Below are positions 45,034 to 54,747 of a stretch of 64,000 nt of DNA, piece after piece (position 1 is the stretch's first letter; each line of letters starts with the position of its first letter). Position numbers and translations under genes: made by a program. Source of the stretch: Winogradskyella aurantiaca (lineage in GTDB: Bacteria > Bacteroidota > Bacteroidia > Flavobacteriales > Flavobacteriaceae); assembly GCF_003362725.1 (NCBI RefSeq), contig NZ_QKTV01000006.1, forward strand, positions 62,001 to 126,000, given 5' to 3'. Under the pieces are notes generated by a model that searched no databases, had not been told where the DNA came from, and worked only from the letters and a program-made list of their open reading frames with translations.

Positions 45034-46007
45034 TACACGGTTCTATTCATAAGTTGCAGACCAAATTGCTTTAACACCTTCTTTTTATCCTTAGGCAAGG
45101 TCATTTCGTCTAAAACAGCAAAAGCCTTTTCAGTAAAGCGTTCGACAGCTTTAGTTGTTGCATCTTTAGAGCCAGAGCTTTCATAAATAGATTTGATTTG
45201 TGCCACTTTTACATCCTTACTTAAATGGTCATTATTCATAATCTGAACAAACTCATTGGCTGAGTCTTTATTGGCCAATTCTAGGGTTTTTAGGTACAGA
45301 TAGGTCTTTTTGTTCTCCAAAATATCACCTCCAACCTGCTTGCCAAATGTTTTTGGATCTCCAAAAGCATCAAGAAAATCGTCCTGTAATTGAAATGCAG
45401 TACCTAAGTAAAGCCCAAACTTATAAATAGCATCAGCATCTTTGCTAGAAGCATCTGCAATTATTGCACCCATTTTTAAGGCTGCCCCAACCAGGACAGC
45501 TGTTTTATAAGCAATCATTTTTAGATATTCTTCCTCGGTAACATCATCTCGTGTTTCAAAATCAATATCGTACTGCTGCCCTTCACAGACTTCTATAGCG
45601 GTTGTATTAAATAGGCTCATTAAAGGTTTAAAAGTCTCAGCTGGGTAGGACTCTAAAAACCTTCCTGCTAAGATCAACATGGCATCACCTGATAAGATAC
45701 CTGTATTTAAATCCCATTTTTCATGCACTGTCTGTTGCCCACGTCTTAAAGGGGCTTCATCCATAATGTCGTCATGAATCAGTGAAAAATTATGGAAAAC
45801 TTCAACTGACATGGCGGCGTTTAAGGCCACCACACAGTCTGTACCAAACAATTCAGTACTCATCAAGGTAAGCACAGGCCTTAGTCGTTTTCCGCCGAGG
45901 GATAAAATATAATTAACAGGTTCATAAAGCGAGGCGGGTTGGTTTTGCCACGTTTTGGAATTCAAGTAATCTGAAAAGATTTGCTGGTATTGGGTAATGT
46001 TATGCAT
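45033..46007 (-). CDS. Polyprenyl diphosphate synthase (farnesyl/geranylgeranyl type)
   Basis: Chain-elongating trans-prenyltransferase, 324 aa from ATG 46007. LSLGGKRLRPVL binds the IPP phosphate; the first Asp-rich motif DDIMD is at 79-83 (SLIHDDIMDEAPLRRG) and the second is FQLQDDFLDAFGD. There is no two-residue insertion in the first motif. The aromatic at position -5 is Phe75, so product length (C15, C20 or longer) cannot be fixed. The isoprenoid gene dxs is elsewhere in the window. Confidence 0.92.
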   Translation of the reverse strand: MHNITQYQQIFSDYLNSKTWQNQPASLYEPVNYILSLGGKRLRPVLTLMSTELFGTDCVVALNAAMSVEVFHNFSLIHDDIMDEAPLRRGQQTVHEKWDLNTGILSGDAMLILAGRFLESYPAETFKPLMSLFNTTAIEVCEGQQYDIDFETRDDVTEEEYLKMIAYKTAVLVGAALKMGAIIADASSKDADAIYKFGLYLGTAFQLQDDFLDAFGDPKTFGKQVGGDILENKKTYLYLKTLELANKDSANEFVQIMNNDHLSKDVKVAQIKSIYESSGSKDATTKAVERFTEKAFAVLDEMTLPKDKKKVLKQFGLQLMNRTV

Positions 46008-46011
46008 GCAG

Positions 46012-46019
46012 CAAAAATA
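46012..46019 (-). promoter_or_regulatory. -7 box of the polyprenyl synthase gene, leaderless-type spacing
   Basis: TATTTTTG on the minus strand ends 4 nt before the ATG at 46007. Confidence 0.55.
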
Positions 46020-46087
46020 CGTCAAACCCAATGGTTTAATAAATAGTTACCGATGTTAAATAATTATTAAAACTAAGGAAACTTTTT

Positions 46088-46117
46088 TTGTTTTTAAAGT
46101 TTCCAAAGATATCTTTG
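46088..46117 (+). promoter_or_regulatory. Promoter of the TetR-RND efflux operon
   Basis: TTG at 46088-46090, 19-nt spacer, and perfect -7 box TATCTTTG at 46110-46117. The ATG of the TetR gene is 9 nt after the box, so the leader is almost nil. Confidence 0.75.
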
Positions 46118-46126
46118 CCGCTCACT

Positions 46127-46744
46127 ATGAGAAACAAAATAATTTCAAAAGCCACCGAGCTGTTTTTAAATTTTGGATTTAAAAGTGTCACCATGGACGA
46201 TATTGCCAACGAACTTGGCATATCTAAAAAGACCATTTATGTTCACTTTTCCAATAAGACAAAACTAGTAGAAGCTACTACTTTTCACCTGTTTGATGTG
46301 ATTTGCGATGGTATTGATGGTATTTGTGATACTGCCACTAATCCCATAGAAGAGTTGTACTCAATTAAGCTGTACGTAATGACACATTTAAAGAATGAAA
46401 AAACGTCACCACAATTCCAGCTTAAAAAATACTATCCTCAAATACACCAGCGCTTAAAAAACAAACAGTTTGAAAAAATGCATAAATCCGTCCTTGAGAG
46501 CCTTATAGAAGGTGTTAGGTCGGGCGTATTTAGAGACACTATAGATACAGACTTTATTTCACGGATGTATTTTACTGGTATGACCGGAATTAAAGACAAT
46601 ATGTTCTTTCCACATGATAAGTATCAAATGGAATACCTCATGGAGAGCTATTTAGAATACCATCTGAGGGCTATTGTCACCGATAAAGGAATGACCATTC
46701 TAAACAATTTTATTAATAAATCAATTACAAAAACAAATGCATAA
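46127..46744 (+). CDS. TetR/AcrR family transcriptional regulator
   Basis: 205 aa from ATG 46127 (a longer frame from 46088 would include the promoter). The N-terminal helix-turn-helix is clear: MRNKIISKATELFLNFGFKSVTMDDIANELGISKKTIYVHFSNK. The ligand-binding half is helical with SRMYFTGMTGIKDNMFF. It is the first gene of the efflux operon and overlaps TolC by 8 bp, so it probably represses its own operon. Confidence 0.94.
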   Translation: MRNKIISKATELFLNFGFKSVTMDDIANELGISKKTIYVHFSNKTKLVEATTFHLFDVICDGIDGICDTATNPIEELYSIKLYVMTHLKNEKTSPQFQLKKYYPQIHQRLKNKQFEKMHKSVLESLIEGVRSGVFRDTIDTDFISRMYFTGMTGIKDNMFFPHDKYQMEYLMESYLEYHLRAIVTDKGMTILNNFINKSITKTNA

Positions 46745-48080
46745 AATCCAATTAACCGCTATTATCTGCCTCCTCGTCGGCACGGTTTACGGACAAACTG
46801 AACGCATTAATTTAAGCCTTCAGGAATCCATTGACTATGCTCTTGCAAATAATAGGAATGTTAAAAATGCTGAGCGCGATATCACTGCAGCAGAAAAAGA
46901 AAAATGGGAAACCATAGCTATTGGTCTTCCTCAAATAGATGCCAACGTCAATTACCAGAATTTCCTAAAACAGCAGGTATCGGTTATTCCAGCCGAGTTT
47001 GTAGGTGGTGATCCTGGCGATTTTGTTGAAGTAATCTTTGGTACAAAGCACAATGTTAACGCTACAGCCACTCTTAATCAATTGATTTTTGATGGCTCAT
47101 ATATTGTTGGATTGCAGTCTACAAAAGTATTTCTAAACATTTCAAAACAAGCCAAAACTAAGACCGATCTTGAAGTAAGACAGGCTGTTATTAGTGCTTA
47201 TGGCAATGTTCTAATTGCTGTAGAGAGCGAACAAATTCTCATCAAGAATCGCGATGTCCTAAAAGACAACCTCAACGAGACAACCAAGTACTATGAAAAT
47301 GGACTGGCCGATGAGGAAAGTGTTGAACAACTGCAAATCACCTTATCAGGTATAGAAAGTGCCTTAAAGAATGCGACTAGGCTTAAAGATATTGCTTATC
47401 AAATGTTTAACATCACACTTGGCATCGATTTGAACGCCCCCACATATCTTACAGACTCCTTACAAAATCTAACAGACAACAATGTAGACTTAACATTGTT
47501 AGAAGCAGAAGAAGATGTCAATAATAATATTGACTTTCAAATTGCAGAGAATGAACGGATGTCCAAGGAACTGCTGGTTAAATTTGAAAAGAGTCAGGCA
47601 CTACCAAGAGTATCCGCGTTCTTAAACGGGGGTTACCAGTCTTTTGGAAATGAATTCGTGTTTTTTCAATCTGGGAATAGTTGGAATGGGTTCTCAACCC
47701 TTGGGCTAAACATCTCAATTCCCATTTTTAGTTCACTCGGAAGAAGCGCCAGAACCCAGCGTGCTAAAATTGATCTAGCCAAGGCAGAAGAAAGTCTTAT
47801 AGAATTGGAACAGCAGCTAAGCCTTCAAATCGCTACTGCCAAAAGTAATTATCAGTTTTCTATAGAAGACTATGAAATAAAAAAGAAGAACCTGGCACTT
47901 GCCGAACGTATTCAGAAAAAGAATGAAACCAAATTCTTTGAAGGCATCGGCACAAGCTTTGAATTAAGACAGGCACAGACGCAATTATACGACGCACAGG
48001 ATGAATATCTCTTGAGCATGCTTGCCGTTATCAATGATAAAACCGAATTAGAAACCGTTTTAAATCTCCCTAATCAATAA
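46737..48080 (+). CDS. TolC family outer-membrane efflux protein
   Basis: 447 aa with a signal peptide (cleavage near GTVYGQ). Two repeats of the outer-membrane efflux protein fold with long coiled helices: LSLQESIDYALANNRNVKNAERDITAAEKEK and the second half beginning LLEAEEDVNNNIDFQIAENERM. Forms the trans-periplasmic duct for the RND pump. Confidence 0.93.
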   Translation: MHKIQLTAIICLLVGTVYGQTERINLSLQESIDYALANNRNVKNAERDITAAEKEKWETIAIGLPQIDANVNYQNFLKQQVSVIPAEFVGGDPGDFVEVIFGTKHNVNATATLNQLIFDGSYIVGLQSTKVFLNISKQAKTKTDLEVRQAVISAYGNVLIAVESEQILIKNRDVLKDNLNETTKYYENGLADEESVEQLQITLSGIESALKNATRLKDIAYQMFNITLGIDLNAPTYLTDSLQNLTDNNVDLTLLEAEEDVNNNIDFQIAENERMSKELLVKFEKSQALPRVSAFLNGGYQSFGNEFVFFQSGNSWNGFSTLGLNISIPIFSSLGRSARTQRAKIDLAKAEESLIELEQQLSLQIATAKSNYQFSIEDYEIKKKNLALAERIQKKNETKFFEGIGTSFELRQAQTQLYDAQDEYLLSMLAVINDKTELETVLNLPNQ

Positions 48081-48102
48081 TAAATCCGTAATCAATTACC
48101 CG

Positions 48103-49281
48103 ATGAAACATAATATTTTATATCTAATCATAATTCTAACTGTTCTCGCTTGCGGGGAGGAAAAACAGTTGGATGTTGCCAGTCTTGAATTTGAAAATGT
48201 ATTGGCTTCAGAAAATATGGACACCTTAGTAGCAAAGAAAAAAGAGCTATATGATGAACAGAAAAAACTAAGCGATCAAATAAAGCGACTAAATGATAAA
48301 ATTTCGCTCTTAGACGTAAATAGCAATTTCCCTTTAGTAACCACTTTGGAAACTAAGGCGGAAAACTTTACGCACTTCGTAGAGTTGCAAGGAAATGTAA
48401 CCACTAACAACCTTGTGGTCATCACCGCAGAATACTCAGGACTATTAACCGATGTATATGTGAAAAAAGGACAAAAAGTAAAAAAGGGACAAATTCTGGC
48501 TAAAATTGATGATGGTGGATTAAGCCAGCAATTAACGCAAATGCAAATTCAAGCTGATTTGGCAAAGACCACTTATGAAAGACAAGCCCGTCTTTGGGAA
48601 CAGAACATTGGAAGTGAAATTCAATTTCTTCAGGCAAAATCTAATTATGAAGCTCAGGAAGAGGCTGTAAAGCAAATGAAACAACAAATTGCCAAGGCCA
48701 CGGTGACCGCACCATTCTCTGGAACTATTGATGAAATTATTGCCGATGAAGGCAATAATGTCGCACCTGGTTCACAGTTAATGAGACTTATTAACTTGAG
48801 TAATATGTACATTGAAGCAGATGTACCAGAACGTTTTATCGCAGATGTTACTAATGGAAAGACTGTTGAAATTTACTTCCCAGTTCTAGACAAAAGTATG
48901 GCTTCAAAGGTAAGACAAGCCGGAAATTTCATTAATGCGGCTAACAGAACCTTTAGAATTGAAGTTGATGTACCGGAACAGGGAGGATTTATTAAACCTA
49001 ATCTAACGGCCAAACTAAGGATAAATGATTATAGCAATGAACAATCCATATTAATACCACAAAATATAATCTCTGAGAATGCTCTAGGTCAACAATATGT
49101 CTATGCGATTGATGATATAAAAAATCAAATTGGGAAAGTCACCAGACTTATAATAAAGACGGGGAAGACACAAGGGGATGTCATTGAAGTAGTGGAAGGA
49201 TTAAAGCCTGGTTTAAATTTAATATTGGAAGGTGCCAGAAGTGTTAAGCAAGGACAGACCGTTAAAGTTGATAACTTTTAA
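48103..49281 (+). CDS. RND periplasmic adaptor (membrane fusion) lipoprotein
   Basis: 392 aa with lipobox TVLAC (Cys17). A coiled region (about 45-75, KKKELYDEQKKLSDQIKRLNDKI) precedes the barrel-sandwich hybrid: AEYSGLLTDVYVKKGQKVKKGQILAKIDDGG, then a helical hairpin and the second lipoyl half VTAPFSGTIDEIIADEGNNVAPGS. Links pump and TolC duct. The 22-bp and 11-bp gaps fit one operon. Confidence 0.94.
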   Translation: MKHNILYLIIILTVLACGEEKQLDVASLEFENVLASENMDTLVAKKKELYDEQKKLSDQIKRLNDKISLLDVNSNFPLVTTLETKAENFTHFVELQGNVTTNNLVVITAEYSGLLTDVYVKKGQKVKKGQILAKIDDGGLSQQLTQMQIQADLAKTTYERQARLWEQNIGSEIQFLQAKSNYEAQEEAVKQMKQQIAKATVTAPFSGTIDEIIADEGNNVAPGSQLMRLINLSNMYIEADVPERFIADVTNGKTVEIYFPVLDKSMASKVRQAGNFINAANRTFRIEVDVPEQGGFIKPNLTAKLRINDYSNEQSILIPQNIISENALGQQYVYAIDDIKNQIGKVTRLIIKTGKTQGDVIEVVEGLKPGLNLILEGARSVKQGQTVKVDNF

Positions 49282-49292
49282 ACCGCAGAGCC

Positions 49293-52200
49293 ATGACCGA
49301 ACAAAAGAAAAAAGTTGACAAGGAATTTAAACTGTCTTCATGGGCCATATCCAATAAGACCACTATGTATGTCCTTATTGCCGTGATTTTGGGATTGGGG
49401 ATCTCTTCCTATTTTTCAATGCCACGAGAAGATTTTCCTGAAATTAAAGAAACTAAAATCTATGTCAGCTCATTATTCCCTGGAAATACCGCAGAAGATA
49501 TTGAAAAACTAATCACAGATCCTCTTGAGGACAAACTCAAAACCGTAAGTGGTGTTATCAAGACCACCTCTACGTCGTTGGAAGACTACTCCATGATTAT
49601 GGTCGAATTCGACTATAGAATGGATATAGAAGTGGCAAAACAATTGGTAAAAGACCAGATTGATACAGAAACCGGAACTGAGGATTGGCCTACATTTAAT
49701 GGTGCTAAAGTCGACCCTAATGTGTTTGACCTGAGTATGTCTGAAGAGATCCCGATTATGAACATCAATATTTCGGGAGACTATCCAATTCAGAAGTTAA
49801 AAGAATTTGCTGAATATCTTCAGGACGATATTGAGGATTTATTGGAAATTAAACAAGCAGATATCCGAGGTGCGCAAGAACGTGAAGTTGAAGTAGCAGT
49901 AGATGTCTACAAAATGATGGCCACCCAGGTAAGCTTTCAGGATGTGATTAACGCGATTAGTAATGGAAATGTTACCACATCTGCAGGAAACCTAATCGCC
50001 AGCGGTCAAAGACGTACCATTCGCGTCATTGGGGAAATCGAAAACCCTCAAGAATTGGAAAATTTCGTTGTCAAGTCTGAGAAAGGGAATTCCATATATT
50101 TGAGAGACATTGCTGATATCAATTTTAAAGAGAAGGACCGTACCACATATGCGCGTAAGGACGGAAAACGAGTAGTAATGCTTGACGTAAAGAAACGTGC
50201 AGGAAGAAACATGGTGGCTGCTGTGGATCAGGTAAAAGATATCGTTAACGAGGCAAAAGACAACTACTTTCCACAAAACTTAGAGGTAACTATTACGAAC
50301 GATCAATCTGATAAGACCATAAGTCAGGTAGATGATTTAGTAAACAACATCATCTTTGGTATTATCTTGGTAGTAACGGTTTTAATGTTCTTTTTAGGAT
50401 TTAAAAATGCTTTATTCGTTGGGTTTGCCATTCCTATGTCCATGTTCATGTCATTAATGATTCTAGGAACTTTGGGGTACACACTAAATACCATGATTCT
50501 TTTTGGATTGATTATGGGATTAGGTATGCTCGTTGACAACGGAATTGTGGTGGTAGAGAATGTCTACCGTCTTATGGATGAAGAGGGCATGAGCAGAATT
50601 GAAGCGGCCAAAAAAGGCATTGGTGAAATTGCCTTTCCTATTATTATTTCAACAGTCACTACGGTGGCAGCCTTCGTGCCTTTAGGTTTGTGGCCAGGAC
50701 TATTTGGACAATTCATGATCTACTTCCCTATAACACTATCTGTAGTTTTAGGATCCTCACTATTTGTTGCCATATTTTTTAATTCGGTACTGGTGTCACA
50801 ATTTATGAGTACAGAGGATAAAGATATGCCACTGAAGCAAATCATTAAAATAACAGCCATTGTTGGAGGTATTGGCCTAGTGATTATGATCTTAGGTGGT
50901 GAATACCGAGCTCTTGGTAGCCTTATGGTATTTACAGCGATTTTGCTTTGGGTTTACCGTTTAATATTAAGAAAAGGGGCTAATTATTTCCAAAACAATA
51001 CTTTGGTATGGTTGGAAGGAGTTTATGAAAATACCTTAAGATCTGCCTTATCTGGATGGAAGCCTGTGGCCATTGCCATTGGAACATTTGTTTTACTTTT
51101 TGTCGCATTTGGGGGCTTTGGAGCGTCAGTTGCAAGTCAAAGAACTAAAGTCGAATTCTTCCCAGATAACAAACCCAATCAGATCATTGTATACATCGAG
51201 TATCCAGAAGGAACGGATATAGAGCGCACCAATGCCATCACAAGAGATATTGAACAACGTGTATATTCCATTCTCAATGAGTCTACTTACTTAGACGGGG
51301 ATCATAACTTTATGGTAGAAAGTGCCGTTTCTCAAGTTGGTGAAGGAGCTGGAAATCCAAATACTGATGGAGGATCTACGGCCGAAATGCCTCATAAAGG
51401 AAAGATCACTGCTTCTATGCGACAGTATAAATACCGTCGTGGTGAAGACAGTGAAACACTTCGTCAAAAAGTACAGCAAGCTGTCACTGGTATTTATCCT
51501 GGAGTTCTGATTTCTGTTGAAAAAGACATCAATGGACCACCGGCAGGTGCTCCAATTAATATTGAATTGCAAGGTGACGATTATGATGAGCTTATCGCAG
51601 CTGCCGAATCCATGCGTCGTTTCGTTAATTCCAGAAACGTCCCTGGTGTTGATGAGTTAAAAATTGATGTTAACCGCGACAAGCCTGCCATGCGTGTGAA
51701 AGTGGATCGTCAAAAAGCTGGGGAGCTAGGTGTAAGTACAGGGCAAGTTGGTGGTCAACTTAGAAATGCATTATTTGGTGCAAAAGCAGGCATCTATAAA
51801 GAAGATGGCGATGATTATGATATCTATGTGCGTTTTAACGAAGACCTCAGATACAACACCAGTGCCATTTTCAATCAAAAGATCACTTTTAGAGATATGG
51901 CTTCTGGCCAAGTGAAATCCATACCGGTATCCGCAGTTGCTGAACAATCCAACAGTTCAGGGTTTTCAGCTATTAAGCATAAGGACACCAAACGTGTGGT
52001 AACTGTTTACTCTGCTCTTGCTCCTGGATTTGTAGATGCTGCAGCTGTAGTGAATCAAATTCAGACAGAAATGCAGGATTACACGGAGCTTCCAAGTAAT
52101 ATTAAAATTGACTATACAGGACAAATTGAAGAGCAGAATAAACAACAAGCTTTCTTAATGGGTGCCTTTTTTAAAGGCCTAGCACTGATCTTCTTTATTC

Positions 52201-52820
52201 TAATTTTCCAGTTTAACTCAGTATCCAAACCGGCAATTATTATGATTGCCATCTTCCTGAGTCTTATTGGTGTGTTTGGTGGTATTGTAATTACTGGGGC
52301 CTCCTTTGTTATTATGATGACCATGATGGGAATCATCGCTTTGGCAGGGGTGGTTGTAAATAATGGAGTGGTATTACTGGATTATGCCCAGCTTTTGGTA
52401 GACAGGCGTAAGGTAGAATTGAATTTAGATGATGATGAATACCTTCCAACTAAAGATTTGTTTGAATGTATTGTGAGAGCAGGTAAAGCGCGTTTAAGAC
52501 CAGTATTATTAACGGCCATTACTACCATCTTAGGTTTGATACCTCTGGCCATAGGTCTTAATATAAATTTCTTCACCTTATTCAGTGAATTTGATCCAAA
52601 AATCTATATCGGAGGTGACAATGTGATATTCTGGGGACCATTAGCATGGACCGTAATTTATGGTCTTTTCGTGGCAACCTTCTTAACACTTATTGTCGTT
52701 CCAATCTTATTTTATCTTGTAACACGGTTTAAAATGTGGATGAAGCATAGATTTAATGAAGAATCTCAGGAACTCGTTCCGGTGGGAGAACTTAATGAAA
52801 AAGAAGAGTTAGTCTTATAG
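49293..52820 (+). CDS. RND efflux pump permease, AcrB/HAE1 type
   Basis: 1175-aa inner-membrane proton/drug antiporter. First TM then PRAEDFPEI-like MPREDFPEIKETKIYVSSLFPGNTAEDIEKLITDPLE, the TM4 proton-relay segment GLIMGLGMLVDNGIVVVENVYRLM with the Asp pair near 413, and MMTMMGIIALAGVVVNNGVVLLDYAQ in the second half. At 1175 aa it is about 120 residues longer than AcrB (1049); the excess includes a hydrophobic insert around 520-560 (KIIKITAIVGGIGLVIMIL) and a charged C-terminal tail. The terminator follows. Substrate unknown. Confidence 0.94.
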   Translation: MTEQKKKVDKEFKLSSWAISNKTTMYVLIAVILGLGISSYFSMPREDFPEIKETKIYVSSLFPGNTAEDIEKLITDPLEDKLKTVSGVIKTTSTSLEDYSMIMVEFDYRMDIEVAKQLVKDQIDTETGTEDWPTFNGAKVDPNVFDLSMSEEIPIMNINISGDYPIQKLKEFAEYLQDDIEDLLEIKQADIRGAQEREVEVAVDVYKMMATQVSFQDVINAISNGNVTTSAGNLIASGQRRTIRVIGEIENPQELENFVVKSEKGNSIYLRDIADINFKEKDRTTYARKDGKRVVMLDVKKRAGRNMVAAVDQVKDIVNEAKDNYFPQNLEVTITNDQSDKTISQVDDLVNNIIFGIILVVTVLMFFLGFKNALFVGFAIPMSMFMSLMILGTLGYTLNTMILFGLIMGLGMLVDNGIVVVENVYRLMDEEGMSRIEAAKKGIGEIAFPIIISTVTTVAAFVPLGLWPGLFGQFMIYFPITLSVVLGSSLFVAIFFNSVLVSQFMSTEDKDMPLKQIIKITAIVGGIGLVIMILGGEYRALGSLMVFTAILLWVYRLILRKGANYFQNNTLVWLEGVYENTLRSALSGWKPVAIAIGTFVLLFVAFGGFGASVASQRTKVEFFPDNKPNQIIVYIEYPEGTDIERTNAITRDIEQRVYSILNESTYLDGDHNFMVESAVSQVGEGAGNPNTDGGSTAEMPHKGKITASMRQYKYRRGEDSETLRQKVQQAVTGIYPGVLISVEKDINGPPAGAPINIELQGDDYDELIAAAESMRRFVNSRNVPGVDELKIDVNRDKPAMRVKVDRQKAGELGVSTGQVGGQLRNALFGAKAGIYKEDGDDYDIYVRFNEDLRYNTSAIFNQKITFRDMASGQVKSIPVSAVAEQSNSSGFSAIKHKDTKRVVTVYSALAPGFVDAAAVVNQIQTEMQDYTELPSNIKIDYTGQIEEQNKQQAFLMGAFFKGLALIFFILIFQFNSVSKPAIIMIAIFLSLIGVFGGIVITGASFVIMMTMMGIIALAGVVVNNGVVLLDYAQLLVDRRKVELNLDDDEYLPTKDLFECIVRAGKARLRPVLLTAITTILGLIPLAIGLNINFFTLFSEFDPKIYIGGDNVIFWGPLAWTVIYGLFVATFLTLIVVPILFYLVTRFKMWMKHRFNEESQELVPVGELNEKEELVL

Positions 52821-52842
52821 GCCAAAAAATAAATTACTTCAA

Positions 52843-52872
52843 AGGCCCGGATTAATATCCGGGCTTTTTTAA
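52843..52872 (+). terminator. Terminator of the efflux operon
   Basis: AGGCCCGGAT with ATCCGGGCTT (one G-T), loop TAAT, then a T-run. Confidence 0.85.
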
Positions 52873-52891
52873 TTATTGTGGACAAACTTCT

Positions 52892-52899
52892 TAAATTTG
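52892..52899 (+). promoter_or_regulatory. -7 box of aspS
   Basis: TAAATTTG is a perfect match, 50 nt before the ATG. The nearest TTG is 13 nt upstream of the box, too close for a good -33 element. Confidence 0.45.
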
Positions 52900-52949
52900 C
52901 GGCCTAAAAATAACGGTATTAATAGGCTATACCAGAAACACGAAGAGAT

Positions 52950-54704
52950 ATGTACAGGAGTCATAGTTGCGGAGAATTAAACTTAAATCATGTCAACCAA
53001 GAAGTTACCCTTTCTGGCTGGGTTCAAGGGGTAAGAGATAAAGGGTTTATGATTTATGTGGACCTGAGAGATCGTTATGGCCTTACTCAACTCTATTTCG
53101 ATGAAGAAAAGAGTAGTGCAGACCTAATGCAAAAAGCCAAATCACTAGGACGAGAATTTGTAATTCAAGTGAATGGACAAGTGGTTGAACGCGCTTCTAA
53201 AAATCCAAACATTTCAACTGGAGATATTGAACTTTTAGTAAAATCCTTGGAGATACTAAACGAAGCAAAATTACCGCCCTTTACTATTGAAGATGAAACA
53301 GACGGTGGTGATGATCTGCGTATGAAATACAGATATCTTGATATTCGACGAAATCCCGTTAAAAACAATCTAATATTTAGACATCAAGTGACACAAGGCG
53401 TTAGAAACTACCTTTCAAATGAAGGATTTATTGAAGTTGAAACCCCTTACCTCATCAAATCAACACCTGAAGGTGCACGTGACTTTGTGGTACCATCACG
53501 AATGAATGAAGGTCAGTTTTATGCCTTACCACAGTCTCCGCAAACCTTCAAACAACTACTGATGGTCGGCGGTATGGATAAGTATTTTCAAATAGTAAAG
53601 TGCTTTAGAGATGAAGATCTAAGAGCGGACAGACAACCCGAGTTTACTCAGATAGATTGTGAAATGGCATTTGTAGAACAGGAAGACATACTTAATACGT
53701 TCGAAGGCCTTACTAGACATCTTATTAAAGAGGTTCATGGTGTGGATACTGGAGACTTCCCGAGAATGACTTTTGATGACGCCATGCGCTTATACGGAAA
53801 TGACAAACCTGATATTAGGTTTGGAATGCAATTTGGAGAATTAAATCCGGTAGCACAACACAAAGATTTTAAGGTGTTTAATTCTGCAGAATTGGTAGTA
53901 GGAATTGCGGTTCCTGGCGGAAATGCTCATACCAGAAAAGAAATTGACAAATTAATAGACTGGGTAAAACGACCACAAGTAGGAGCTCTTGGAATGGTTT
54001 ATTGTCGCTGTAATGATGATGGTTCTTTTAAATCATCGGTTGACAAATTCTACGATCAGGATGACTTAGCGCAATGGGCGCAAGTCACGGGTGCTAAGCC
54101 TGGAGACCTTATATGTGTTCTATCTGGTGAGACCACTAAGGTAAGAGCACAATTAAGCGCTCTGAGAATGGAGTTAGCTGAAAGACTTGGTTTGAGAAAA
54201 ACAAATGAATTTGCGCCACTTTGGGTTGTTGATTTTCCATTGTTAGAATGGGATGAAGACAGCGAACGCTATCATGCCATGCATCATCCATTCACCTCTC
54301 CAAAGCCTGGACAGATAGATCTTCTAGATTCCGATCCTGGTGCGGTGAAGGCCAATGCCTATGATTTGGTCTTAAATGGTAACGAAATTGGGGGTGGCTC
54401 TATTAGAATTCATGATAAAGAAACTCAGGCTATCATGTTGAAGCATCTTGGATTTAGTGATGAAGAAGCCAGAGCACAATTTGGGTTTTTAATGGATGCT
54501 TTTGAGTTTGGTGCCCCACCTCATGGAGGAATTGCATTTGGATTAGACCGACTGGTTTCCATACTTGGAGGACAGGAAACCATTAGAGATTTCATTGCCT
54601 TTCCAAAAAATAACTCAGGAAGAGATGTCATGATCGATGCACCTGCACCAATCGATGATGAACAACTGTCAGAACTACATTTAAAAGTAACTCTAGAATC
54701 ATAA
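52950..54704 (+). CDS. aspS: Aspartyl-tRNA synthetase
   Basis: 584-aa bacterial-type class IIb enzyme. Anticodon-binding OB fold (1-105, [23 protein letters not shown]), class II motif 2 [21 protein letters not shown], a GAD insertion domain (about 280-410), and motif 3 [19 protein letters not shown]. Full length. Paired with asnS at 29.7 kb, so Asp and Asn are charged separately. Confidence 0.98.
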   Translation: MYRSHSCGELNLNHVNQEVTLSGWVQGVRDKGFMIYVDLRDRYGLTQLYFDEEKSSADLMQKAKSLGREFVIQVNGQVVERASKNPNISTGDIELLVKSLEILNEAKLPPFTIEDETDGGDDLRMKYRYLDIRRNPVKNNLIFRHQVTQGVRNYLSNEGFIEVETPYLIKSTPEGARDFVVPSRMNEGQFYALPQSPQTFKQLLMVGGMDKYFQIVKCFRDEDLRADRQPEFTQIDCEMAFVEQEDILNTFEGLTRHLIKEVHGVDTGDFPRMTFDDAMRLYGNDKPDIRFGMQFGELNPVAQHKDFKVFNSAELVVGIAVPGGNAHTRKEIDKLIDWVKRPQVGALGMVYCRCNDDGSFKSSVDKFYDQDDLAQWAQVTGAKPGDLICVLSGETTKVRAQLSALRMELAERLGLRKTNEFAPLWVVDFPLLEWDEDSERYHAMHHPFTSPKPGQIDLLDSDPGAVKANAYDLVLNGNEIGGGSIRIHDKETQAIMLKHLGFSDEEARAQFGFLMDAFEFGAPPHGGIAFGLDRLVSILGGQETIRDFIAFPKNNSGRDVMIDAPAPIDDEQLSELHLKVTLES

Positions 54705-54709
54705 TAAGG

Positions 54710-54736
54710 AATCCTGCTTAAAGCAGGATTTTTTCT
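54710..54736 (+). terminator. Terminator after aspS
   Basis: Perfect stem AATCCTGCTT with AAGCAGGATT, very short loop, then TTTTTT. Confidence 0.8.
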
Positions 54737-54747
54737 TAGATTTAGTC

